Assembly (NCBI GenBank): GCA_943327025.2
Contig: CALPVO020000025.1
Coordinates: 1 to 13,754, forward strand
From: Janthinobacterium lividum
GTDB taxonomy: Bacteria > Pseudomonadota > Gammaproteobacteria > Steroidobacterales > Steroidobacteraceae
DNA: 13,754 nt
Direction: 5' to 3'
The notes under the pieces were generated by a model, which made no database searches, was not told where the DNA came from, and saw only the letters and a program-made list of their open reading frames with translations. Below are positions 1 through 8,133 of the stretch, in pieces; the first letter of the stretch is position 1; every line of letters begins with the position of its first letter. Made by a program: the position numbers and the translations under genes.

Positions 1-372
1 AGGTGGAATCTGCAGGCGTAACACCTCGCAAACCACCCCAGCGACCGCGGCAGTAGACTTCGCTGCGGCTTCCAGCGCTGGAGAAGCGGCTGTCAGGCCA
101 TGGTCGCAATGAACCGCCCGCAATTCGGGAGGACTGGACCAGCCGGCGGCTTGCCAGTCGGCTGCCGTGAACCGCGCCAGTGCCAACAGCAAAGCACTGG
201 AATCGCCGCCCCCGGAGGCCGCTACGGCCACTAACCAAGGCAGCTCGCCACCGCGTTCTTCACGGCAGCGGTCGAGACAGCGCGCCAATCCGGTGACAAG
301 GCCGCTCGTCAGGCCACGCGCCAGGTCGCTCGTGCGCTCGCGATCCGTGTCGTTAGTGATCGCGGAACACAC
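1..372 (-). CDS. tilS: tRNA(Ile)-lysidine synthase TilS, N-terminal part (cut by window edge)
   Basis: TilS uses ATP to attach lysine to C34 of the CAU-anticodon tRNA-Ile, making lysidine so that the tRNA reads AUA and is charged with isoleucine. I translated the minus strand downstream of accA and found 124 open codons to the edge of the window. The PP-loop ATP-binding motif SGGGDSS lies at about residues 74-80 from the chosen start, preceded by a hydrophobic strand (WLVAVAA). It is followed by [10 protein letters not shown], which matches the conserved HxxHGL segment of the family. The C-terminal part lies outside the window. No ATG exists in frame before the PP-loop. I chose GTG at 372, with a weak GGA eight bases upstream, which overlaps the accA end by 20 bp. 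TTG at 288 is the alternative and gives a more typical N-terminal length. Identity is fairly sure; the start is not. Confidence 0.85.
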   Translation of the reverse strand, partial: MCSAITNDTDRERTSDLARGLTSGLVTGLARCLDRCREERGGELPWLVAVAASGGGDSSALLLALARFTAADWQAAGWSSPPELRAVHCDHGLTAASPALEAAAKSTAAVAGVVCEVLRLQIPP

Positions 373-1312
373 CGAAGCTGTCCAAGCGCTTTTCGCGCTG
401 CGCCAGCAGCTCGGCGGGAGTGAACTTCTCCAACGCGTCGAGGTGCTTGAGGATGGCGGCCTTCACGGCATCGACCGTGGCCTGAATGTCACGATGCGCA
501 CCGCCCAAGGGCTCGGGCAACACTTCGTCGACAAGACCGAGACCCTTCAGACGATCCGCCGTAATCCCCATCGCTTCAGCCGCGAGTTCTTTCTTATCCG
601 AACTCTTCCACAGGATGCTCGCGCAACCTTCCGGCGAGATGACCGAATAGACGCTGTATTGCAGCATCAGCAAACGGTCGCAGACGCCAATAGCCAGCGC
701 GCCACCCGAGCCGCCCTCACCAATGACAGTGCTGATGATGGGGACCGGCAACTGCGCCATCTCGAACAGATTGCGCGCGATCGCCTCGCTCTGATTACGC
801 TCTTCCGAGCCCACGCCCGGATAGGCGCCCGGCGTATCGATAAACGTAATGATGGGTAGCTTGAAGCGTTCCGCCGTGCGCATGAGACGCAGCGCCTTGC
901 GGTAGCCCTCGGGACGCGGCATGCCGTAGTTGCGGCGTACGCGCTCCTTCGTATCGCGACCCTTCTGCTGGCCAATAATCATGACCGGACGGCCATCAAT
1001 ACGCGCCGGACCGCCAACAATGGCCAAGTCATCCGCATACATGCGGTCGCCATGCAGTTCCTGGAAGTCGGTGCAAAGCAAGGCGATATAGTCAAAGGTG
1101 TACGGGCGCTGCGGGTGACGCGCCAATTGCGCCACCTGCCACGGCGTGAGGTTCGAGAAGATGCTCTTGGTGAGCGTACGGCTCTTGGCGCGGAGGCGGT
1201 TCACCTCCTCCACGATATTGATTTCGGCGTCATTGCCCAGGAAGCGAAGCTCGTCGATCTTCGCTTCCAACTCGGCGATGGGCTGCTCGAAATCCAGGAA
1301 ATTCAGGTCCAT
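353..1312 (-). CDS. accA: Acetyl-CoA carboxylase carboxyltransferase subunit alpha
   Basis: AccA pairs with AccD to form the carboxyltransferase that moves the carboxyl group from carboxybiotin on AccB to acetyl-CoA, giving malonyl-CoA, the committed step of fatty acid synthesis in the cytoplasm. The 319-residue product has the same length as the E. coli protein and is collinear with it. The N-terminus reads [18 protein letters not shown]. Residues 65-71 are ARHPQRP, residues 157-166 [10 protein letters not shown], residues 197-207 the glycine-rich [11 protein letters not shown] loop, and residues 226-236 [12 protein letters not shown] chose ATG at 1312 because AAGGGA lies five bases upstream and it matches the family N-terminus. 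A GTG at 1336 would add eight unsupported residues. The gene follows dnaE after 132 bp that hold a candidate promoter, so it can probably be transcribed separately from the upstream block. The 3' end may overlap tilS. Confidence 0.98.
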   Translation of the reverse strand: MDLNFLDFEQPIAELEAKIDELRFLGNDAEINIVEEVNRLRAKSRTLTKSIFSNLTPWQVAQLARHPQRPYTFDYIALLCTDFQELHGDRMYADDLAIVGGPARIDGRPVMIIGQQKGRDTKERVRRNYGMPRPEGYRKALRLMRTAERFKLPIITFIDTPGAYPGVGSEERNQSEAIARNLFEMAQLPVPIISTVIGEGGSGGALAIGVCDRLLMLQYSVYSVISPEGCASILWKSSDKKELAAEAMGITADRLKGLGLVDEVLPEPLGGAHRDIQATVDAVKAAILKHLDALEKFTPAELLAQREKRLDSFGVFRDH

Positions 1313-1317
1313 GGGTT

Positions 1318-1323
1318 TCCCTT
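1318..1323 (-). promoter_or_regulatory. Shine-Dalgarno of accA
   Basis: AAGGGA stands five bases before the ATG at 1312. It decides between this start and the in-frame GTG at 1336, which would read straight through the Shine-Dalgarno. Confidence 0.7.
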
Positions 1324-1374
1324 TACTGACGACCACCCCGAGGCGGCAAGCGCACCGGGACGAAGGCTGCGCGC

Positions 1375-1403
1375 ACCATAGCGGTGCCGAGCGCGGGTGA
1401 CAA
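1375..1403 (-). promoter_or_regulatory. Candidate sigma-70 promoter for accA
   Basis: On the minus strand TTGTCA (1403-1398, five of six matches to the -35 consensus) and TATGGT (1380-1375, four of six to the -10) are separated by exactly 17 bases. Transcription would begin near 1368, leaving a leader of about 55 bases before the accA ATG at 1312. The element lies in the only sizeable gap of the window, between dnaE and accA. The match is by eye and the -10 is imperfect, so this is a candidate, not an established promoter. Confidence 0.5.
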
Positions 1404-1422
1404 GTCGGCTGGGGCCGCGCTC
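1389..1422. repeat. 8-bp inverted repeat around the candidate accA -35 box
   Basis: GAGCGCGG at 1389-1396 is the exact reverse complement of CCGCGCTC at 1415-1422, with 18 bases between the arms. On the transcribed strand the -35 hexamer lies in the loop and directly abuts the second arm, which occupies most of the promoter spacer. It could be an operator dyad for a regulator of accA, or a stem-loop at the 3' end of dnaE messages. No T-run follows, so it is not a classical intrinsic terminator. GC-rich sequence produces such repeats by chance at some rate. Confidence 0.4.
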
Positions 1423-1444
1423 ACGAGAGTAGCCAGAGGGCCGG

Positions 1445-4400
1445 TCATTCGAGGCGGGGGGCATAAACCAGCTTCCAACCGTCGCGTCCGACAATCTGGC
1501 CCACCTTCTCCAGCAAAGCCTGCACGGGTTTGACGCTCCAGGCTTCGCCCAAGTCCACCCGGGCACTGCCCGGTTCCCCGGAGTATTGCACGGAGACGGC
1601 ACAACGCCCGGCGCGGTGCGGCCGCATGGCCTCTTCCAACTGTTTGACCAACTTCGGGCCATGGCCGTTGGTGCCCTCTGGCCAGCGAATGACCAGACGA
1701 CGGGCGTCGCGCTCGCGAAGTGCCTGCAGCGAATGCATTTTCTTGGCCTGCAGACGCCAGTCATCGATGAAGTCGTCGTAGCGAAGCTGGCCTTCCACCA
1801 GCACCAATGCGTCTTTCTGCACCAGGTCGCGGTGTTGCTGCACCAAATCGTCGAACAGCGTCACTTCCATGCGCGCGCTGCCATCGTCCAACAGCAAGAT
1901 GGTGCGGTTCTGGCGCTTGCGCACTTCCAGTACGAGTCCCGCAATGGTGGCTTGCTTGCCGCCGCTCCACTGGTTCTTGTTGCTGGCGGGCTTCGGTGCG
2001 CCGCCCACCTCCACCAGACGCCCCGAGGTGAAGGCCTTGGCCTCGACCCGGAACTCATCCAGCGGATGGCCGGTGAGGTAGAGCCCGAGGGTATCGCGTT
2101 CGCCCTGTAGGCGTTCGCGCTCGGACCATTCCGGCATTTCCTTCAGGGCGACGCTGGCCACTTCCGGTGCTGTCTCGACCGAGAACCCACCAAACAGGTC
2201 ATTTTGCCCCGTGGTGGCCGCACGCGATTTCTGTTCCCCCAACTGCATGGCCGCAGGCAAGGATTCCATCAACGTGGCGCGCGTGTGCCCGAAGCTGTCC
2301 ATGCAGCCGGCTTTGATGAGGGCTTCGAGCGTGCGGCGGTTCGCTTTCTGCAGGTCAAGCCGTTGGCAGAGGTTCGCCAAGTCCGCGAAGGGTCGGGACT
2401 TGCGCTCTTCCATGAGGGAGGCCACGGCCCCCTCGCCCACGCCCTTCACCGCACCGAGGCCATAACGAATGGTCCGCGGATCGGGCACCGTGAACTGGAA
2501 GTCGGAGTGATTCACATCGGGCGGCAGCACCACGAGACCCATCGCCTTGGCCTCGTCGATGAGCGTCACTACCTTGTCCGTCTTGTCCATGTCGGACGAG
2601 AGCACGGCGGCCATGAAGTCCGCCGGGTAGTGCACCTTGAGCCACGCCGTCTGGTAAGACAGCAACGCATAGGCAGCGGAGTGCGACTTGTTGAAGCCGT
2701 AGCCTGCAAACTTCTCCATGAGGTCGAAGATGTAGGCAGCGTTCGCCTCCTCCACCCCGAGCCCAACGGCTCCTTCCACGAAGATAGACCGTTGCTTGGC
2801 CATCTCCTCGGGCTTCTTCTTGCCCATGGCGCGGCGGAGCATGTCGGCACCGCCAAGCGTGTAGCCCGCCAGCACCTGCGCAATCTGCATCACCTGTTCC
2901 TGATACAGAATGACGCCGTGCGTAGGCTTCAAGATGCCCGTGAGCTTCGGATGCAGGTAATCGATGGGGCCTTCGACGCGGCCATGCTTGCGGTCGACAT
3001 AGTCGTCCACCATGCCCGACTCCAGCGGGCCCGGACGGAACAAGGCCACCAGCGCGACGATGTCGTTGAAGCAGTCCGGTTGGAGCCGCTTCTCCAAGTC
3101 CTTCATGCCGCGGCTTTCCAACTGGAACACCGCGGTGGTCTTGCAGGCCTTCAGCAATTCGTAAGTGGGCGCGTCGTCCAGCGGCAGCAGGTTCACGTCC
3201 AGCGCTGGCTCACCCACCAGCGCGCGTTTGCGATTGATGCTGCGCAGCGCCCAATCGATGACCGTGAGGGTGCGCAGCCCGAGAAAGTCGAATTTCACCA
3301 AGCCTGCGGCTTCGACGTCATCTTTGTCGAACTGCGTGACGACGCTGCCGCCGCCTTCTTCGCAGTACAGCGGCGCAAAGTCCGTGAGCACCGAAGGCGC
3401 GATAACCACACCACCGGCGTGCATGCCAGCGTTGCGCGTCAGCCCTTCGAGCTTCATGGCCAGGTCGATGACCTCGCGCACGTCCGCATCGGTTTCGTAG
3501 AGCTTTTTCAGCTCCTCTTCTTTTTCGAGTGCATCTTTGAGCTCGATGCCAATCTCGAAGGGAATGAGCTTGGCGATACGGTCGCAAAAGCCATAGCCCT
3601 GCCCCAACACACGCCCCGCATCACGCACCACCGCCTTCGCGGCCATGGTGCCGTAGGTGATGATTTGCGAGACACGCTCGCGCCCGTACTTCTGCGCCAC
3701 ATACTCGATGACGCGGTCGCGACCTTCCATGCAAAAGTCGACGTCGAAGTCGGGCATGGAAACGCGTTCGGGGTTCAGGAAGCGCTCGAATAGCAGGTCG
3801 TGCTGCAAGGGGTCGAGGTCGGTAATGCCGAGCACGTAGGCCACCAGCGAACCGGCGCCCGAACCACGCCCCGGCCCCACGGGTACGCCGTTCTCGCGAG
3901 ACCAGCGAATGAAGTCGGCGACGATGAGGAAGTAGCCCTCGAAGCCCATGTTGCAGATGCAATCCAGCTCGAGCTGCAAGCGTGCGTCGTACTCCACGCG
4001 TGGCAACGGGCGAATGACCAACTGCGGAGCCGCTTCCAGCGCCGCGAGGCGACGGTTGAGACCGGCCACGGATTCATCGCGCAGAAACTGCGCCGTCGTC
4101 ATGCCATCCGGGACGGGGTATTCCGGCAGAAAGCTCTTGCCGAGACGCACCTCCAGCGAACAGCGGCGCGCGATAGCCAAGGTGTTGTCGCAAGCGCCAA
4201 GCAGGTCGGAAAAGAGTTCGCGCATTTCGGACGGCGTGCGCAGGTATTGCTGGTCGGTATAGACCCGCGGGCGCGTGTTGTCGGCCAACTGGCGGCCTTC
4301 ATGAATACAAACCCGTGCCTCGTGGGCCTCGAAGTCATCCTGCGCCAAAAACCGTACGTCGTTGGTCGCCACCAACGGTGCCGCCACTTCACGCACCAGT

Positions 4401-4993
4401 TCCAGCGTGGCATCGATGAGCGTTTCTTCCTGCGGGCGCCCAGTGCGCTGCACTTCCAGGTAGTAGCGGTCACCGAACAACCGTAGCCAACCCTGCAACA
4501 AGCGCACCGCTTCGTCTGGCTTGCCGCCCAGCAAAGCCCGACCGACGTCGCCTTCACGCGCCCCGGACAGGGCAATGAGGCCTTGCGTGGCTTCGGCCGT
4601 CAGCCAATTCCGCTCACAGGTAGGCACGCCCTTCTGCTGGCCTTCCAGCCAAGTGCGCGATACCAACCGCGTCAGGTTGCGATAGCCGACGAGGTTCTGG
4701 CAGAGCAAGGTCAGCCGGTGCAGTTCGGGTGCCGCGTTAGCCGCCATCGCCGCAGACACGGGCGCAGTGCTGGCGCCTTCAGCACGCACCCAGAGGTCCA
4801 CGCCCACCACGGGCTTGATGCCCTTGCCCTGCGCTGCCTTGTAGAACTTCACCATCGAAAACAGGTTGCCCTGATCGGTGATGGCCACAGCCGGCATGGC
4901 GCCACTGGCGCAGGCCTCGACCAGTTCGTCGACGCGCACCACGCCGTCGACCAGCGAATATTCACTGTGGACGCGCAGATGGACGAAACTCAT
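1445..4993 (-). CDS. dnaE: DNA polymerase III subunit alpha
   Basis: DnaE is the replicative polymerase subunit of the Pol III core. The 1182-residue product is close to E. coli DnaE (1160). It opens with a PHP domain (HLRVHSEYS, residues 5-13). The palm has the catalytic pair in PDFDVDFC (D415, D417) and the third aspartate in [10 protein letters not shown] (D569). The fingers include the segments [19 protein letters not shown] (718-736) and [19 protein letters not shown] (764-782). A QNDLF clamp-binding motif sits at 930-934, and an OB-fold covers about 1013-1085. Two PHP metal-ligand positions are lost (R7, Q41), as in enteric DnaE, so proofreading should come from a separate DnaQ. The start overlaps the rnhB stop as ATGA, with GGAG eight bases upstream. 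A short Ala-rich insert (about 71-90) is the only visible family difference. Confidence 0.99.
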   Translation of the reverse strand: MSFVHLRVHSEYSLVDGVVRVDELVEACASGAMPAVAITDQGNLFSMVKFYKAAQGKGIKPVVGVDLWVRAEGASTAPVSAAMAANAAPELHRLTLLCQNLVGYRNLTRLVSRTWLEGQQKGVPTCERNWLTAEATQGLIALSGAREGDVGRALLGGKPDEAVRLLQGWLRLFGDRYYLEVQRTGRPQEETLIDATLELVREVAAPLVATNDVRFLAQDDFEAHEARVCIHEGRQLADNTRPRVYTDQQYLRTPSEMRELFSDLLGACDNTLAIARRCSLEVRLGKSFLPEYPVPDGMTTAQFLRDESVAGLNRRLAALEAAPQLVIRPLPRVEYDARLQLELDCICNMGFEGYFLIVADFIRWSRENGVPVGPGRGSGAGSLVAYVLGITDLDPLQHDLLFERFLNPERVSMPDFDVDFCMEGRDRVIEYVAQKYGRERVSQIITYGTMAAKAVVRDAGRVLGQGYGFCDRIAKLIPFEIGIELKDALEKEEELKKLYETDADVREVIDLAMKLEGLTRNAGMHAGGVVIAPSVLTDFAPLYCEEGGGSVVTQFDKDDVEAAGLVKFDFLGLRTLTVIDWALRSINRKRALVGEPALDVNLLPLDDAPTYELLKACKTTAVFQLESRGMKDLEKRLQPDCFNDIVALVALFRPGPLESGMVDDYVDRKHGRVEGPIDYLHPKLTGILKPTHGVILYQEQVMQIAQVLAGYTLGGADMLRRAMGKKKPEEMAKQRSIFVEGAVGLGVEEANAAYIFDLMEKFAGYGFNKSHSAAYALLSYQTAWLKVHYPADFMAAVLSSDMDKTDKVVTLIDEAKAMGLVVLPPDVNHSDFQFTVPDPRTIRYGLGAVKGVGEGAVASLMEERKSRPFADLANLCQRLDLQKANRRTLEALIKAGCMDSFGHTRATLMESLPAAMQLGEQKSRAATTGQNDLFGGFSVETAPEVASVALKEMPEWSERERLQGERDTLGLYLTGHPLDEFRVEAKAFTSGRLVEVGGAPKPASNKNQWSGGKQATIAGLVLEVRKRQNRTILLLDDGSARMEVTLFDDLVQQHRDLVQKDALVLVEGQLRYDDFIDDWRLQAKKMHSLQALRERDARRLVIRWPEGTNGHGPKLVKQLEEAMRPHRAGRCAVSVQYSGEPGSARVDLGEAWSVKPVQALLEKVGQIVGRDGWKLVYAPRLE

Positions 4994-5643
4994 GCCGCGA
5001 ACTCCGCCGCGGCACTACCGGCGCCGATGGCTGCCGCTTCGATGGCTGCGCGCACGGGCGCGAAGCTGCGCCGATGCAGCCCGCAAACACCATGAACCCG
5101 CACGGCTTCCAAGTGCGCCGGCACCGGGTAGCCCTTGTGCACCGTGAACTGCCATGGCGCGTAATGCTCTGCTGCGGCATCCATCCAGTCGTCGCGCCAG
5201 GTCTTGGCCAGAATGCTGGCCGCCGACACTGCCGGCACCGTGGCGTCCGCCTTCACTACGGCAGCGAACTCCGCGGTGAACCCAAGGCCCGTAGTCGGCG
5301 GCAAGCGATTGCCATCCACCACCACTTGATTGGGCGCCACCTGCAGCGCGAGCAAGGCGCGGCGCATCGCCAAGTGCGTGGCCCGAAGAATATTCAAAGC
5401 ATCAATCTCGGCAGCATCTGCCACACCCAAGCCCCACGCTACCGCGCAAGCGCGAATGCGAGGCGCCAAGTCGGCACGCGCCGCCGGCGTTAGCTTTTTC
5501 GAATCGCGCAGACGCGGATAAAGGTGAGCCCAATCGCCCACAGCGCCCAGTGCCGGCGGCGGCGGAAGGATGACGGCCGCAGCCACCACTGGGCCCGCCA
5601 GCGGACCGCGGCCCGCCTCGTCTACGCCAGCGAGCAGCGTCAT
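4990..5643 (-). CDS. rnhB: Ribonuclease HII
   Basis: RNase HII cleaves the RNA strand of RNA-DNA hybrids and cuts at single ribonucleotides misincorporated in DNA, starting ribonucleotide excision repair. The product has 217 residues. It shows the family signature [14 protein letters not shown] at 6-19 with catalytic D8 and E9, the DSKKL segment at 47-51, VVVDGN with D110, and [17 protein letters not shown] with D133, so all four acidic metal ligands are present. [10 protein letters not shown] (169-178) and the C-terminal LHRRSFAPV (189-197) are also typical. The final 20 residues are a low-complexity Ala-rich tail. ATGA overlaps join it to lpxB upstream and dnaE downstream, an arrangement common in Gammaproteobacteria. 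Its ribosome-binding site (AGGTG) is modest, fitting translation coupled to lpxB. Confidence 0.97.
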   Translation of the reverse strand: MTLLAGVDEAGRGPLAGPVVAAAVILPPPPALGAVGDWAHLYPRLRDSKKLTPAARADLAPRIRACAVAWGLGVADAAEIDALNILRATHLAMRRALLALQVAPNQVVVDGNRLPPTTGLGFTAEFAAVVKADATVPAVSAASILAKTWRDDWMDAAAEHYAPWQFTVHKGYPVPAHLEAVRVHGVCGLHRRSFAPVRAAIEAAAIGAGSAAAEFAA

Positions 5644-6836
5644 GGCGCGGCACCTGCGTCGGCAGCGCCAGGCGCCGGCACAGCGCCACGCTTGCGCGCC
5701 GCGACCGCGAGCACCGCCTCAGCAGCCCGCGCGCTGGCGTCGCGCCGCAACTGTTGGTGAATATCGAGAAACCGTTCTTCCAGCGCCGCAATGCGCGCGG
5801 GCTGTTCGAACCAGTCCAGCAAAGCTTGGCCCAGTTGCGGGCCGTTGGCCGCTTCCTGAAACAGTTCGGGCACCACACCCTCACCGGCCAGCAGATTGGG
5901 CTGCGCAAAATACGGGGCTTTCATCAAGCCGAGCATGCGGAAGGTGGCGGCCGTGGCCCCCGATAAGCGATACGCCACCACCATCGGCCGTTTGCACAAG
6001 GTGGCTTCGAGGGTGGCGGTGCCCGAAGCCACCAGCACCACATCCGCGGCGGTCATGGCCAACTGCGCCTGCCCATCCAGCAACTTCACGGGCCCGGCAT
6101 GGGCCGCAGACCAAGCAGTCGCAAACAACTCGCGGGTTGCCGGGCTGGCCATGGGCGCAACGCACTCCACCAAGGGCAGGTGCGTCCGCAGCCAACTGCA
6201 AGCCTCCGCAAACACCGGGGCCAAGCGTTCCACTTCACCGCGACGACTGCCAGGCAGCACCGCCACCACGGGCCCCACAGCCGGTAGCCCGAGCGCAGCA
6301 CGCGCCGCAGCGCGGTCTGGCTGCAGCGGCAGTTGGTCCGCTAGCGGATGCCCGACAAACGTCGCCGGCAACCCATGACCCGCATAAAACGGCGTCTCGA
6401 ACGGCAACAAACACAGCACCTCGTCCAGCGAGCGCGCCATCTTTTTCACGCGGCCCTGCCGCCACGCCCACACCTGCGGGCTGACGTACTGCACGGTAGG
6501 AATGCCGGCGGCGTGCAGGCGCGGTGCCACATTGAGATTGAACTCGGGAGCATCGATACCGACGAAGACATCGGGCGGGGCTTCCAGGAAAGCCTCGACG
6601 ACGCGCCGACGCAAGCGCAACAAACGCGGCAAATGACGCAACACTTCGAACAAGCCCATCACGGCGAGTTCTTCGGCTTCAGCCAGCACCGTACAACCGG
6701 CAGCATGCATGCGTGGGCCCGCAATGCCGGTGAACGTGGTTTCGGGAGCGCGCGCCAGCACCTCGCGCATGAAGGCGGCGCCAAGGTTATCGCCGGAATG
6801 CTCGCCGGCGACGATACCGATGCGCAGCGCGCCCAT
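5640..6836 (-). CDS. lpxB: Lipid-A-disaccharide synthase
   Basis: LpxB is a GT19 glycosyltransferase that joins 2,3-diacylglucosamine 1-phosphate (lipid X) to UDP-2,3-diacylglucosamine, giving the tetra-acylated disaccharide core of lipid A at the inner face of the inner membrane. From ATG 6836 the product is 398 residues. It carries the N-terminal [12 protein letters not shown], the segments [12 protein letters not shown] and [10 protein letters not shown] (with the conserved Asp), [44 protein letters not shown] and [16 protein letters not shown]. The usual GEASGD reads GEHSGD here. The C-terminus ends in an Ala/Pro-rich tail of about 20 residues. I preferred ATG at 6836 because AAGG, part of which is the lpxA stop codon, lies nine bases upstream. 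GTG at 6842 would add two residues but leaves a spacing of only three. The 3' end overlaps rnhB as ATGA. Confidence 0.97.
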   Translation of the reverse strand: MGALRIGIVAGEHSGDNLGAAFMREVLARAPETTFTGIAGPRMHAAGCTVLAEAEELAVMGLFEVLRHLPRLLRLRRRVVEAFLEAPPDVFVGIDAPEFNLNVAPRLHAAGIPTVQYVSPQVWAWRQGRVKKMARSLDEVLCLLPFETPFYAGHGLPATFVGHPLADQLPLQPDRAAARAALGLPAVGPVVAVLPGSRRGEVERLAPVFAEACSWLRTHLPLVECVAPMASPATRELFATAWSAAHAGPVKLLDGQAQLAMTAADVVLVASGTATLEATLCKRPMVVAYRLSGATAATFRMLGLMKAPYFAQPNLLAGEGVVPELFQEAANGPQLGQALLDWFEQPARIAALEERFLDIHQQLRRDASARAAEAVLAVAARKRGAVPAPGAADAGAAP

Positions 6837-6841
6837 GGGCA

Positions 6842-6849
6842 CCCGCCTT
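6842..6849 (-). promoter_or_regulatory. Shine-Dalgarno of lpxB overlapping the lpxA stop codon
   Basis: The minus strand reads TAAGGCGGG, in which the lpxA stop codon TAA supplies the first bases of the AAGGCGGG ribosome-binding site. AAGG to the ATG at 6836 is nine bases. Ribosomes finishing lpxA would release on top of the lpxB site, which favours coupled translation. Confidence 0.55.
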
Positions 6850-7618
6850 AGCGGATGAGGGAGCGCGTGATGCGCGGGAAGAACTCGACGAAGGCGGCGA
6901 CCTCGGGCTGCGTCGCGGCCAAGCGCTGCAGTTCCACTTCCGCCTCCGCGAGCTTCAGGCCCTGACGGTAAAGCACCTTGTAGGCGTGCTTGAGGTTGGC
7001 GATTTGCTCGGGCGAAAACCCACGCCGCTTCAACCCTTCGGAATTGATGGTGACGGGCTCCGCGGGGGAACCGGCCACCATGAGGTAGGGCGGCACATCC
7101 CGCGTTACTGCGGCGTTGTTCGCCAGGAAGGCATGCGCGCCGATTTTGCAGAACTGGTGCACCGCGGCATAGCCGGACAGGATGACCCAGTCGTCGAGTT
7201 CCACGTGGCCAGCCAGCGCCGTGCAGTTCGACAGGATGCAGCGATCGCCAACGACGCTGTCATGGCCCACATGCGAATAGGCCATGAACAGGTTATCGCT
7301 GCCAATACGCGTTACCCCATGCCCCAGCGCAGTGCCGCGGTTCATGGTGCAGCTTTCGCGAAAGACGTTGCGGTCGCCGACGACAAGCCGCGTGGGCTCG
7401 CCCTTGTACTTCTTGTCTTGCGGGGCGTCGCCGATGGAGGCGAACTGGAATACGTGGTTGTCGCAGCCCATCTCGGTGGGCCCGTTCACCATGGCGTGGG
7501 GCGCAATGATGGTGCCCTTGCCAATGACGACGTTGTCGCCAATGACCGCGAATGGCCCGACCGACACTCCCTCGTCGAGGTGCGCCTTCGGCGAGATGAC
7601 GGCACGCGGGTCAATCAT
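6848..7618 (-). CDS. lpxA: UDP-N-acetylglucosamine O-acyltransferase
   Basis: LpxA makes the first step of lipid A synthesis, moving a 3-hydroxyacyl chain from ACP to the 3-OH of UDP-GlcNAc. The 256-residue product is nearly all left-handed beta-helix, visible as imperfect hexapeptide repeats from residue 1 to about 185, with a C-terminal helical domain ([13 protein letters not shown] onward) ending in TRSLIR. The catalytic histidine is H119 in HVGHD (H125 in E. coli). H116, H138 and H154 match the other conserved histidines, and [11 protein letters not shown] (64-74) is the nucleotide-site loop. At the position equivalent to the E. coli chain-length ruler G173 there is N167 (segment [15 protein letters not shown]), hinting at a shorter acyl donor. 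The ATG overlaps the fabZ stop as ATGA, with GAGG seven bases upstream. Confidence 0.98.
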   Translation of the reverse strand: MIDPRAVISPKAHLDEGVSVGPFAVIGDNVVIGKGTIIAPHAMVNGPTEMGCDNHVFQFASIGDAPQDKKYKGEPTRLVVGDRNVFRESCTMNRGTALGHGVTRIGSDNLFMAYSHVGHDSVVGDRCILSNCTALAGHVELDDWVILSGYAAVHQFCKIGAHAFLANNAAVTRDVPPYLMVAGSPAEPVTINSEGLKRRGFSPEQIANLKHAYKVLYRQGLKLAEAEVELQRLAATQPEVAAFVEFFPRITRSLIR

Positions 7619-8133
7619 GCTGCGCCCTCGCCTGCCTCCGCACCGGCTTCAGCGCGGGGCGGCTTGGCCTGCCTAGCACTGGAACCGGTTTCCGGGGCCA
7701 CCATCATGATGGCGCAGCAAACTTCCACGCCATCCACGAAGGCCTTCGTCTCGAACTTCCAGATGCCGCGCAGCGCACGCAGCAGCGTGGCCTCGAGGAT
7801 GATCTGGTCGCCCGGCTGCACCGGGCGGCGGAAGCGCGCCTCGTCGATGCCGACGAAATAAAACTTGGTGTTTTCGTCCGGCACCACATTCACGGTACGG
7901 AAGGCGAGGATGCCAGCGGCCTGGGCCAGCGCCTCGAGGATCATGACGCCCGGCATGACCGGACGGTGCGGAAAATGACCCGGGAAATAGGGTTCGTTCA
8001 CCGTCACGTTCTTGAGCGCGCGGATGCTCTTGCCGGGCTCGCACTCGAGTACGCGGTCCACCAGCAGGAACGGATACCGGTGCGGCAATTGCTTGCGCAC
8101 CGCGTCGATATCCATATAGGGCTCAGCGCTCAT
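7615..8133 (-). CDS. fabZ: 3-hydroxyacyl-[acyl-carrier-protein] dehydratase FabZ
   Basis: FabZ dehydrates 3-hydroxyacyl-ACP to trans-2-enoyl-ACP in the fatty acid elongation cycle, competing with LpxA and LpxD for the same substrate. The hotdog-fold product has [13 protein letters not shown] at 16-28, the active-site loop [14 protein letters not shown] with catalytic H53, and [10 protein letters not shown] with catalytic E67, followed by [17 protein letters not shown]. From ATG 8133 it is 172 residues, some 20 longer than E. coli FabZ. The excess is a low-complexity Ala/Pro/Glu tail after the conserved MMVAPE segment. The frame stays open upstream into lpxD, but the true start is set by the AAGGAAG site just before 8133 and the match to family N-termini. 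ATG at 8115 is a shorter alternative. ATGA overlaps link it to lpxD and lpxA. Confidence 0.98.
   Translation of the reverse strand: MSAEPYMDIDAVRKQLPHRYPFLLVDRVLECEPGKSIRALKNVTVNEPYFPGHFPHRPVMPGVMILEALAQAAGILAFRTVNVVPDENTKFYFVGIDEARFRRPVQPGDQIILEATLLRALRGIWKFETKAFVDGVEVCCAIMMVAPETGSSARQAKPPRAEAGAEAGEGAA

Noticed and set aside
167..859. Plus-strand open frame of 230 codons opposite accA and tilS
   Set aside because: It is a shadow of accA; its first 60 residues are Arg/Ser-rich reverse translation of the tilS 5' end.
2204..3793. Plus-strand open frame of 529 codons opposite dnaE
   Set aside because: It is the mirror frame of well-conserved dnaE codons in GC-rich DNA, with biased composition and no ribosome-binding site or family motif.
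5570..6484. Plus-strand open frame of 304 codons opposite lpxB
   Set aside because: The product is Pro/Ala/Arg-rich low-complexity sequence lying wholly across lpxB and the rnhB start, whose motifs are clear.
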